Assembly: GCA_029939965.1 (NCBI GenBank)
Contig: JAOZRY010000243.1
Location: forward strand, 1-5,654
Source of the DNA: Bacteroidales bacterium
GTDB taxonomy: Bacteria; Bacteroidota; Bacteroidia; Bacteroidales; 4484-276
Direction: 5' to 3'
Length of the DNA stretch: 5,654 bases
Position numbers and translations under genes: made by a program. The notes below the pieces were generated by a model. That model was not told where the DNA came from. It was given only the letters and a program-made list of their open reading frames with translations, and did no database searches. Of this stretch, positions 1-5,387 are shown piece by piece. Positions within the stretch are counted from its first letter, which is position 1; each line of letters opens with the position of its first letter.

Positions 1-131
1 CCAACGAATTATTTGCTTATGAAATCAAATATAACAAACCGAAACTGAAGGCCCCTAAAAGCTGGGTTGATAATTATGGCAGTAATTACCAGTGTATCAC
101 CAAAGAAAGCGTTCTGGGATTTCTTCTTTAG
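1..131 (+). CDS. AAA_14/DUF4143-type ATPase, C-terminal end only (partial, 5' end outside window)
   Basis: The frame starting at base 3 is open up to TAG at 129-131 and gives 42 residues, beginning NELFAYEIKYNK and ending ESVLGFLL. The pattern (E/L)FAYEIK-x-N followed by a basic, proline-containing stretch (KAPKSW), then an aromatic strand and a short C-terminal helix is, from memory of the family, the usual tail of ATP-binding proteins with a C-terminal DUF4143 or related restriction-endonuclease-like fold. EIK would be the (E/Q)xK element of that fold. The ATPase core and the start lie upstream of the window, so the family call rests on a short tail only. The gene runs in the same direction as the ATPase gene at 245 and is separated from it by 113 bp that contain two inverted repeats. 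It would be the fourth ATPase of this kind in 5.6 kb. Confidence 0.7.
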   Translation, partial: NELFAYEIKYNKPKLKAPKSWVDNYGSNYQCITKESVLGFLL

Positions 132-157
132 CTAAAGATTAATCATCGTAGAACAAA

Positions 158-175
158 GTGTTCGTAATTGAACAC
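158..175. repeat. Inverted repeat GTGTTC-n6-GAACAC
   Basis: GTGTTC at 158-163 pairs with GAACAC at 170-175, a perfect 6-bp match around a 6-nt centre. It begins 27 bp after the stop of the upstream ATPase fragment and touches the larger inverted repeat at 175-213. There is no T-run after it, so it looks more like a protein-binding site than a terminator. Its short length makes chance occurrence possible. Confidence 0.4.
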
Positions 176-213
176 ATAAAACATGGCTCATAAAATATGT
201 GCCATGTTTTATG
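175..213. terminator. 13-bp inverted repeat, bidirectional terminator or operator
   Basis: CATAAAACATGGC at 175-187 is the exact reverse complement of GCCATGTTTTATG at 201-213. After one T-T mismatch the pairing continues for at least three more pairs. A GC-containing core flanked by AAAA on the left and TTTT on the right is the form of a weak bidirectional intrinsic terminator, which would end transcription of the upstream ATPase gene. However, the right arm also ends only 9 bp before the -7 box at 223-230 and covers the expected -33 region, so it could equally be an operator for the gene at 245. The sequence alone does not decide between them. Confidence 0.55.
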
Positions 214-222
214 ATATTATTG

Positions 223-230
223 TATCTTTG
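223..230 (+). promoter_or_regulatory. Bacteroidota -7 promoter box TATCTTTG for the ATPase at 245
   Basis: TATCTTTG fits the TAnnTTTG -7 consensus of the Bacteroidota primary sigma factor. It ends 14 nt before the ATG at 245, leaving a very short leader rich in A and T (TGAAAAATTAGGTT) and no Shine-Dalgarno sequence, as is usual in this phylum. No clear TTTG-type -33 box is seen; the region where it should lie is the right arm of the 175-213 inverted repeat. An almost identical promoter-leader precedes the ATPase gene on the minus strand at 2673. Confidence 0.65.
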
Positions 231-244
231 TGAAAAATTAGGTT

Positions 245-1339
245 ATGAACCCATTTACATTAAATTACAATCCTGATTATTTTTGCGACCGGGAAAATGA
301 AATCCAACACTTGAAAGATAATATTATCAATGGGTTAAATACACTGGTACACAGTCCGCGACGATTAGGAAAGAGTGCAATGATATTGCATCTGTTTCAT
401 CAATTGAAAAAAGAAAAAAAATATGAAACTGTTTTTGTTGACCTGTTTGCAACACAAAACCTCGTTGATTTTACCAAGATTTTTGGTGAAGCTATTTTAC
501 AAAAGTATCATACAAGGAACATTATTACCGGAATAAAAAAACTGTTCAGGGGCGTACATGCATCAATTACCTTTTCGGACGATGGTACGCCTATGCTTGA
601 TTTGGGGCTTGGCGAGGGGCAGCTTCAGACTGGCATTTCCCAGCTTTTCGATTACCTGGAACAACGAAAAAACCCTGTTGTAGTGGCATTTGATGAATTT
701 CAGGAAGTTGCCGGGTATCCTGAGAAAGCCGAGGCACTGTTGCGGACTTTTATCCAACGGCTTAAAAATGTAACTTTCATATTTTCGGGCAGCTCTAATC
801 ATATTCTCCAAAATATGTTTTATAGTGCCAAACAACCTTTTTACCAGAGTACTGAAAGCCTGGTAATTGATAAAATTAACCATGATATATATGCTGAGTT
901 TATAAATCAATGTTTTAATAAATTCGATAAAGAAATTTCAAATTCTGCAATCGGGCACTTTCTGGAATTTACTGAAACCCACACCTATTACACCCACGTT
1001 ATTTGCAACCAGGCATTTTATAAATCAAACAATTTCCTGGAGAAAGATGAAGCTACTGAGATAACCGGCAATTATATCGAAACCCGTAAAGTTGATTATC
1101 TCAATATCCTTAATCTGCTTCCCGGCAATCAAAGAAGTTTAATAAAGTCCATTGCAAAAGAGGGCATCGTTCAAAAGCCGTCTGCCGTAAATTTTCTTAT
1201 CAAATATAAACTTCCATCCAGTTCTTCAACCCTGCAGGCACTCCATGTATTGGTTGAAAAAGAGATGATATACCGTAGCCCGGACGGTTATAAAGTTTAT
1301 GATGTTTTTTTCAGGCGGTTTTTGGAGAGGTATTTTTGA
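245..1339 (+). CDS. ATPase_2-type (archaeal-ATPase-like) P-loop ATPase with C-terminal winged helix
   Basis: A complete 364-residue soluble protein without signal peptide or membrane segment. The start DYFCDRENEI (11-20) is the usual 'FxxRxxE' entry of this family. A variant Walker A follows at 37-44, SPRRLGKS, in which the first Gly is Ser; the PRR-x-GK form is common in this group and K43 and S44 are kept. Walker B is VVVAFDEFQE at 145-154 (D150, E151), and a sensor-1-like strand FIFSGSS lies at 178-184. Residues about 285-364 read as a winged-helix domain: a helix pair, LPSSSSTLQALHVL as recognition helix, then the wing YRSPDGYKVYD ending in FFRRFLERYF. The family belongs to the STAND/AAA+ side of P-loop ATPases; its members are multi-copy in Bacteroidota and their biological role is unproven. 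The start is fixed by the promoter 14 nt upstream and by the conserved N-terminus. It converges on the ATPase gene ending at 1420, with 80 bp between them and no convincing terminator. Confidence 0.9.
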   Translation: MNPFTLNYNPDYFCDRENEIQHLKDNIINGLNTLVHSPRRLGKSAMILHLFHQLKKEKKYETVFVDLFATQNLVDFTKIFGEAILQKYHTRNIITGIKKLFRGVHASITFSDDGTPMLDLGLGEGQLQTGISQLFDYLEQRKNPVVVAFDEFQEVAGYPEKAEALLRTFIQRLKNVTFIFSGSSNHILQNMFYSAKQPFYQSTESLVIDKINHDIYAEFINQCFNKFDKEISNSAIGHFLEFTETHTYYTHVICNQAFYKSNNFLEKDEATEITGNYIETRKVDYLNILNLLPGNQRSLIKSIAKEGIVQKPSAVNFLIKYKLPSSSSTLQALHVLVEKEMIYRSPDGYKVYDVFFRRFLERYF

Positions 1340-1419
1340 TGGGCTACAAAAATGGCTACAAGTAGATGCCTGTGGCCTTATGTTGTTACAATGTTTATTG
1401 TGCTATCTTTATAAAAATA

Positions 1420-2673
1420 TCAATATCTTTCAAGTAACCATTTCCAGGCCGGAACAATGGAAATGTGCTTGTTATCTATTGAAAGGTTTTCTTCTTCATT
1501 GTTGGTAATGATCATGCCTTTATTCAGGGCATAGGTTTGCATTGCATCCAAAAGGCCATTAATTTCCCTTAATCGGGTATTTTTTTCAGAAAGAGAATAT
1601 GAAACCTGAATTGCTACAGATATTGAATTTCCGCTACGGACCAAAAAATCACATTCGGTTTTGGAAGTATGGTAAAAAATCTCGTGATTTCTTCGTTTTA
1701 GTTCCAGGAAAACCAGGTTCTCAAGCATTCTTCCTAAGTCATCAGTAAAATAGAAACCAAGTGTTTTGATCAACGCGTTGTCAATAAAATATATCTTTTT
1801 AGGGTTTTGGATTTGTTTTTTTAAAGAAAAATCATATTTATTGACAGGAAAAATCAAGTAGGAGTTTTGTAAATACGAGATATAATTTTTTACAGTTGAG
1901 GCATTTGACACTCCAATGATTTTAGATAAAGAGTTGTACGAAGAAAGTTTTGACACATTGCTGGCGAGGTAAAAAACCAATTCAAGTATTTCTTTTTCAT
2001 TGCCAAGGTTGTTGCGGACCATCACATCCCTGTATAAAATACTTTCATACAACGACTTTAGATATTCGGGGTTTCTTAGCTTTATGTATGCCGGAAATCC
2101 TCCAAAGATGAAATAATCAGAAAAGTGTTTTTGTGCCAGTGCCCTGTTTTCAGTTGAAAAAAAAGATGGCTTACCCGCATCAAACCCATTAAACCGTAGG
2201 TATTCGCTAAAAGAAAAAGGGAATAGTTTATATGATATATGCCTGCCCGAAAGATGTGTGCCCAGCTCACGGCTCAACATAGTGGCATTTGAACCGGTAA
2301 TAAATACTTTATAGCCATAATCGTATAGTCTTCTTATGAACCTCTCCCAACCATATATATTCTGTATTTCGTCAAAATATATTGTCTTTTGTGGGCCGAA
2401 TAATTCAATAAATAACTCTAATAACATTTGAAAATTTTCGACACTGAATTGAATCAGGCGGTCATCATCAAAATTCATGTAAAAATCCCTTTCATCCTGA
2501 TCCTTTCTGATCTGATGGAGTAAGGTAGATTTCCCACATCGCCTGATTCCGGAGAATACCACGATGTCATTGCCTGACAGTAGGTGTCCGGGGAAACTCC
2601 TTTCAATATAGGATGCTTGCCAGCCCATGCTCTGCTGATCAGCTATTATCGTTTGAAGTATACGCTTGTCCAT
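1420..2673 (-). CDS. AAA_14/DUF4143 ATP-binding protein
   Basis: A 417-residue cytosolic protein. The ATPase core has Walker A GIRRCGKST at 42-50 (K48), Walker B KTIYFDEIQNI at 96-106 (D101, E102), sensor strand VFITGSNA at 123-130, and the family hallmark LSGRHISYKLFPFSFSEYL at 141-159, whose Arg may act as an arginine finger. The C-terminal half is DUF4143-like: GGFPAYIK (191-198), YRDVMVRNN (214-222), a winged helix at about 241-275 (LSKIIGVSNASTVKNYISYL), KIYFIDNAL (293-301), then a nuclease-like fold with GRMLENLVFLELKRR (314-328), ECDFLV (340-345) and IQVSYSL (355-361). The last replaces the (E/Q)xK catalytic element by QVS, so nuclease activity is doubtful. An ATG 54 nt further upstream would add 18 residues (MNVTFHKRK...) but lies upstream of the -7 box at 2688-2695; the internal ATG at 2673 fits the promoter and the normal N-terminus MDKRILQ. 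The family is widespread and of unproven function. Confidence 0.92.
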   Translation of the reverse strand: MDKRILQTIIADQQSMGWQASYIERSFPGHLLSGNDIVVFSGIRRCGKSTLLHQIRKDQDERDFYMNFDDDRLIQFSVENFQMLLELFIELFGPQKTIYFDEIQNIYGWERFIRRLYDYGYKVFITGSNATMLSRELGTHLSGRHISYKLFPFSFSEYLRFNGFDAGKPSFFSTENRALAQKHFSDYFIFGGFPAYIKLRNPEYLKSLYESILYRDVMVRNNLGNEKEILELVFYLASNVSKLSSYNSLSKIIGVSNASTVKNYISYLQNSYLIFPVNKYDFSLKKQIQNPKKIYFIDNALIKTLGFYFTDDLGRMLENLVFLELKRRNHEIFYHTSKTECDFLVRSGNSISVAIQVSYSLSEKNTRLREINGLLDAMQTYALNKGMIITNNEEENLSIDNKHISIVPAWKWLLERY

Positions 2674-2681
2674 AACAAATA

Positions 2682-2716
2682 TTTTCACAAAGATAATAAA
2701 CTTTCTTTTGTGAAAA
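2682..2716. promoter_or_regulatory. Inverted repeat TTTTCACAAA-n15-TTTGTGAAAA over the promoter (operator candidate)
   Basis: TTTTCACAAA at 2682-2691 and TTTGTGAAAA at 2707-2716 are exact reverse complements, separated by 15 bp. One arm covers the end of the -7 box and the first leader bases, the other falls just downstream of the expected -33 region, so a dimeric protein bound here would block the promoter. The same ten bases, TTTGTGAAAA, occur at 227-236 across the promoter of the ATPase gene at 245. Part of the match is forced by the -7 consensus itself (TTTG), which lowers its weight. Confidence 0.45.
2688..2695 (-). promoter_or_regulatory. -7 promoter box TATCTTTG for the DUF4143 ATPase at 2673
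   Basis: On the minus strand TATCTTTG fits TAnnTTTG and ends exactly 14 nt before the ATG at 2673. The leader TGAAAATATTTGTT matches the leader of the ATPase gene at 245 in 10 of 14 positions, and the -7 boxes are identical. The box overlaps one arm of an inverted repeat at 2682-2716. No clear -33 box is seen. Confidence 0.65.
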
Positions 2717-2800
2717 GTAACATTCATCAGAATGTTTCCATTATTAATAGAAACTATTCTGAGGGTTTGCGTATTTGAGGTAAATTGTAATGGGTTACAA

Positions 2801-2828
2801 AAAAGGCCATCCGTACGGATAGCCTTTT
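2801..2828 (-). terminator. Intrinsic terminator downstream of the T9SS protein remnant
   Basis: AAAAGGC at 2801-2807 pairs with GCCTTTT at 2822-2828; after one C-A mismatch ATCC (2809-2812) pairs with GGAT (2817-2820) around a GTAC loop. Read on the minus strand the stem is followed by TTTTTTG, a good U-run, 22 nt after the T9SS stop codon at 2850. The plus-strand reading also ends in TTTT, so it may work in both directions. It isolates the DUF4143 ATPase gene at 2673 from transcription coming from the right. Confidence 0.85.
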
Positions 2829-2849
2829 CTGATTACAAATTTTGCTGCA

Positions 2850-3998
2850 CTATTTTTTTATCAACCTTTCTGTTTTTATGATTGTTTCCCCTTTCACCTC
2901 AATAATGTAAATGCCTTTTTGGTAAGTAGAGAGGTCAATTTCACTAATCATTTCTGTAAATTGATCACTACTTATTAATCGGCCTTTCATATCGAAAATT
3001 GAGATTGTTGTTTTTGTTGCAGATGGAAGTTTTACAAACACTTTGTCGGTGGTTGGGTTGGGGTAAATCTTAACCTCATTCCCATTCAAAAACTGTATGC
3101 CGGTAGCTGATAATTTCAACTCCGAAATTGCTGAGAGGCCATTGGTGCTGAAAGTTCCATTGTGCTGAGGCAATGATTGATCCCAGGTTATTACAAGATC
3201 GGTTTCTTCCTTTGTTTCAGGATTGTAGGCTTGCAACGAAATAAAATCGTTTTCCGAAAATCCATCCTTTTCCTGAGTTAGCGGATCGTCGCCAAACAAA
3301 GTGATGGAAGTGTTTTCGCCCTGCCATATTCCAACACCAAAGCAATTCCCGGATTCATCAAAAGCTCCGATAAAATCTCCGGTGTATATTTCAGAATTAT
3401 TGATTGTGTTTGATGAAATGGCAATAGTATGTGTTGACACCGTAAGTTTTGGAAGTTGCCAGGGAGAGTTTAAACCTAACAGGTTTCCAAAACCTGTTAG
3501 GTTTTTGGATGTGCCAACTTTAAAGCCATTACACACCGGAAAATTAATCTCCCCTTCACTTCCCATCAAAACAAAATATGCTTTGCCGGGTTCAAGCTGT
3601 CCAAGTGTGTTAATGCCAAACCCTGGCCAGTACGTACGCCAACCGGCAACTTCTTTTACGATTATCAAATCAAACCCATTGAAAAGTTGTTCAGCATCCA
3701 CATCACATTCGCTGATAACCGGGATAAGCGACCAACCATTCGTTAACCCCAGGGTACTTTGATCAGGTATTTTACCAACGATTGGCAAAATTGTTTCATC
3801 CGACACTTTTAGGTAGTAGCCCGAATTTGAATCCCAATCGCCGAGTGTATTCATATTCTGACCGGGCCAGAAAACCCCATTTAGGTTTTGCACAATGATT
3901 AGCTCATCTGTGATCACTTCAAAAACAGTTTCAATTTCGGGATAATCAGGAATTACATAACCCGAAATGCCACTCCAACCGGCATTTATTGATAAGTT
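2850..3998 (-). pseudogene. 5'-truncated T9SS type A sorting-domain surface protein
   Basis: The frame ends with a typical T9SS type A C-terminal sorting domain over its last 75 or so residues: KIYPNPTTDKVFVKL, ISIFDMKGRLIS, the turn DLSTYQKGIYIIEV, and the basic end ERLIKK. Before it lies a beta-rich domain with TGDFIGAFDESG and FGDDPLTQEKDGF, known from many Bacteroidota surface proteins, and before that two copies of a repeat of about 85 residues built on GWS...DLIIV...YWPG...NTLG...G.AYF/GYYLKV. The first copy begins upstream of the only possible start (GTG at 3917): the frame stays open and reads NAGWSGISGYVIP there. No ATG and no signal peptide precede it; homology stops near 3998, where a LuxR gene remnant begins. 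Without a signal peptide the product could not be exported, so I call it a broken 3' fragment. A start at GTG 3917 would give 355 residues but cut the first repeat. Transcription may come from the ATPase gene at 5348. Confidence 0.8.
3472..3504. repeat. 33-bp nested palindrome (AAACCT/AGGTTT element) inside coding sequence
   Basis: The 15-nt arms AAACCTAACAGGTTT (3472-3486) and AAACCTGTTAGGTTT (3490-3504) are perfect reverse complements around CCA. Each arm is itself a smaller palindrome, AAACCT-n3-AGGTTT, so the six-base unit occurs four times. Its length allows translation through it; in the T9SS frame it encodes roughly KNLTGFGNLLGL, located in a linker between the tandem repeats and the following beta domain. 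I recall very similar AACCTGTTAGG-type palindromes being dispersed in Bacteroidota genomes; that it is a mobile REP-like element is inference. Confidence 0.7.
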
Positions 3999-4002
3999 TT
4001 TT

Positions 4003-4149
4003 TTAAACCATCCCCACCAACTCCCCGGTAGATTTCACTCCCACCTTCCCCAAAATCCTCCGCCGGTGCGTATCAACCGTATGCAGGGGCAATCCCGGGT
4101 TATCACCGAAGTTTATTGCTTGTTTTGTTTTTGTGAAGGTATTGTTCAT
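4003..4149 (-). pseudogene. Frameshifted remnant of a LuxR-type (GerE) HTH regulator, C-terminal end
   Basis: Minus-strand translation gives HTVDTHRRRILGKVG followed by VKSTGELVGMV and TAA at 4003-4005. This is the recognition helix and last helix of a LuxR/GerE DNA-binding domain. It matches the LuxR gene end at 5520-5654 closely, but two codons are missing at the end. Further upstream the match to that copy needs a 1-nt shift between about 4100 and 4117: in the shifted frame one reads YLHKNKTS, equal to NKTS of the other copy, followed by a stop at 4103-4105. In the unshifted frame an open 48-codon ORF starts at ATG 4149, only 5 nt after the TGA of the ATPase gene at 4155. The receiver domain and first HTH helix are absent. 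The fragment joins the T9SS remnant near 3998-4003. It is most likely a decayed duplicate; whether the 48-residue ORF is translated is open. Confidence 0.75.
4006..4131. repeat. Direct repeat (left copy) of a LuxR gene 3' end
   Basis: Bases 4006-4083 align without gaps to 5529-5606; I count 10 mismatches in 78 positions (about 87% identity). Eighteen bases at the outer end (4006-4023) are identical. Inward of 4084 the match weakens and needs a 1-nt gap, then recovers around TGTTTTG (GGTTTTG in the other copy). The right copy runs to the end of the window, so the true extent is unknown. The two copies are in the same orientation and enclose the ATPase gene at 4155-5348. Confidence 0.8.
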
Positions 4150-4154
4150 AATAA

Positions 4155-5348
4155 TCAATACAGAAATCCCAGCAACCAGAGCGGAATTACTTTTGAAACC
4201 GGAAACTCAAGGTCGTCTTTAACCAGATAAGCCTCTGAAAGACCGGATATTTGTTTTGTGCCCTTGTTTTTGCCGCCGATTTCCAGAACAATCTTGCCAT
4301 CCAATTCAAAATCGCCGCTTTTTGGAAACCTTACTTCGTGATTAACAGTTAACTGACTAAAAGCAAAAATTTCGCGAATAGTCCCTATTGATGGCATAAC
4401 TGAAGCCATGGCATAAGCTAAACTGGTATTGTTTAAAAATATCTTTTCAGGCTTTTGTAAAGTTGCAATACTTATTCCGGCAGGATGCAGCAATCTGATT
4501 AGCCGTGCTTCTTCGAGAAACCATATATAATTCCCCATCGAATTCCGGTGTATTCCGCATTTTTCGGAAAGCTTGTGCAAATTTGGTTTGAACGGGACTT
4601 GCTGTGCAACAACATACAAAAGCTGTAACATCTTTTTGGCATTTCTGATGTCGAAACCCTTTATTTCGGCCATATCGTATTCCACAATTAATCTTATAAG
4701 TTGCTGAAGCCGCTGAAAGTAGCCGGGAATATCTTCCCTGGAGAAGGGGTAATAGCCATACCGTAGATAGTTATTGAATGATTCAAGTGGTCGAAAACCG
4801 GATGGGAAATAATTTTGGATCGAAAGATTACCATCTGTTATCTGGTTTAAATTCAGGATGGGCAATTTCATTATTCCATTCATTTCAAGATATTCACGGT
4901 AAGAAAGCCCATGGAGTTCATACATTATCGCCCTTCGGCTAAGATCACCCTCTTGTCGTGAAATATCGATGATAGATGAACCAGTGAAGATAACCTGCAA
5001 TTCGGGAAAGCGATCATAAACTATTTTTATTTCTCTGGCCCATTGCGGATATTTATGAACTTCATCAAGCACGAGAATTTGCCCCCCCTGCTGAAAAAAT
5101 GATTTTGCAGTATCCACTAAAGTATTGGTCAGGAAATAAAGGTCATCAAGCGAAAAGTATGCAGCTTTCGCGACAGGTTTTCCCTGAACTTTAAGCCATT
5201 GCAAAACTATTGTAGTCTTTCCGGTTCCACGAGCGCCTTTAATCCCGATCAACCGGTTATGCCAATTGATTTTTTTTGTAAGATACCTTTTAAAATCACA
5301 GGAAACACCCTGTACCAACCTGTCTGAATTTTCGAGCAGTTCTATCAT
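4155..5348 (-). CDS. AAA_14-type ATP-binding protein with winged helix and nuclease-like C-terminus
   Basis: A complete 397-residue cytosolic protein. Walker A is canonical, GARGTGKTT at 38-46 (K44); Walker B ILVLDEVHKYPQWA at 91-104 (D95, E96, with the family's HKYP); sensor strand VIFTGSS at 119-125; then DLSRRAIMYELHGLSYREYL at 135-154, corresponding to the SGR...LxPxSFxEY motif of AAA_14. YLRYGYYPF (204-212) replaces the GGFP motif. A winged helix lies at about 255-290 (LHKLSEKCGIHRNSMGNYIWFL). The end has a restriction-endonuclease-like pattern, GDFELDGKIVLEIGGKNKG (345-363), with D346/D350, E356 and lysines K360/K362; the LEIGGKNK motif recurs in one DUF4143-like subgroup. It is distinct from the ATPases at 245 and 1420. 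The start is the first ATG after a TATTTTTG box. No terminator follows: a LuxR remnant starts within 6 nt of the stop. It sits between two direct repeats, suggesting acquisition as a unit. Function unproven. Confidence 0.92.
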   Translation of the reverse strand: MIELLENSDRLVQGVSCDFKRYLTKKINWHNRLIGIKGARGTGKTTIVLQWLKVQGKPVAKAAYFSLDDLYFLTNTLVDTAKSFFQQGGQILVLDEVHKYPQWAREIKIVYDRFPELQVIFTGSSIIDISRQEGDLSRRAIMYELHGLSYREYLEMNGIMKLPILNLNQITDGNLSIQNYFPSGFRPLESFNNYLRYGYYPFSREDIPGYFQRLQQLIRLIVEYDMAEIKGFDIRNAKKMLQLLYVVAQQVPFKPNLHKLSEKCGIHRNSMGNYIWFLEEARLIRLLHPAGISIATLQKPEKIFLNNTSLAYAMASVMPSIGTIREIFAFSQLTVNHEVRFPKSGDFELDGKIVLEIGGKNKGTKQISGLSEAYLVKDDLEFPVSKVIPLWLLGFLY

Positions 5349-5367
5349 TGCACAATTGTTTGTGCAA
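5348..5367. promoter_or_regulatory. Inverted repeat TTGCACAA-n4-TTGTGCAA at the ATPase start codon (operator candidate)
   Basis: TTGCACAA at 5348-5355 and TTGTGCAA at 5360-5367 are perfect reverse complements with a 4-nt centre. The repeat covers the whole leader between the -7 box and the start codon and reaches the first base of the ATG. It could act as an operator on DNA, or as an RNA hairpin that hides the start codon. Its half-site TGCACA recurs in the palindrome at 5388-5399. Confidence 0.6.
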
Positions 5368-5372
5368 AAATA
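5365..5372 (-). promoter_or_regulatory. -7 promoter box TATTTTTG for the ATPase at 5348
   Basis: On the minus strand TATTTTTG fits TAnnTTTG and ends 16 nt before the ATG at 5348. The leader is A/C/T-rich without Shine-Dalgarno sequence. The expected -33 region, about 19-21 bp upstream, falls in the palindrome at 5388-5399; no clear TTTG is seen there. Confidence 0.6.
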
Positions 5373-5387
5373 GTAATAAATCGCACA

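Noticed and set aside
563..910. 115-codon open frame on the minus strand inside the ATPase gene at 245-1339
   Set aside because: It lies wholly antisense to a gene with clear P-loop motifs; it has no promoter, leader or recognisable domain.
1299..1508. 69-codon plus-strand frame across the convergent gene ends
   Set aside because: Overlaps the conserved C-termini of both ATPase genes; cysteine- and leucine-rich composition typical of a chance frame.
2082..2270. 62-codon minus-strand frame inside the DUF4143 ATPase gene
   Set aside because: Another frame of the same strand within a well-supported gene; no domain.
2674..2727. N-terminal extension of the DUF4143 ATPase to ATG at 2727
   Set aside because: That start lies upstream of the TATCTTTG box, and the added residues (MNVTFHKRKFIIFVKIFV) are unlike the family's N-terminus; ATG at 2673 is preferred.
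2584..2778. 64-codon plus-strand frame over the promoter region at 2674-2727
   Set aside because: Mostly antisense to the start of the ATPase gene and its control region; no leader or domain.
3301..3762. 153-codon plus-strand frame inside the T9SS gene remnant
   Set aside because: Antisense shadow of a frame with clear domain content; proline/serine-rich product without known motifs.
3967..4230. 87-codon plus-strand frame across the LuxR remnant
   Set aside because: Antisense to the HTVDTHRRR coding segment and to the end of the ATPase gene.
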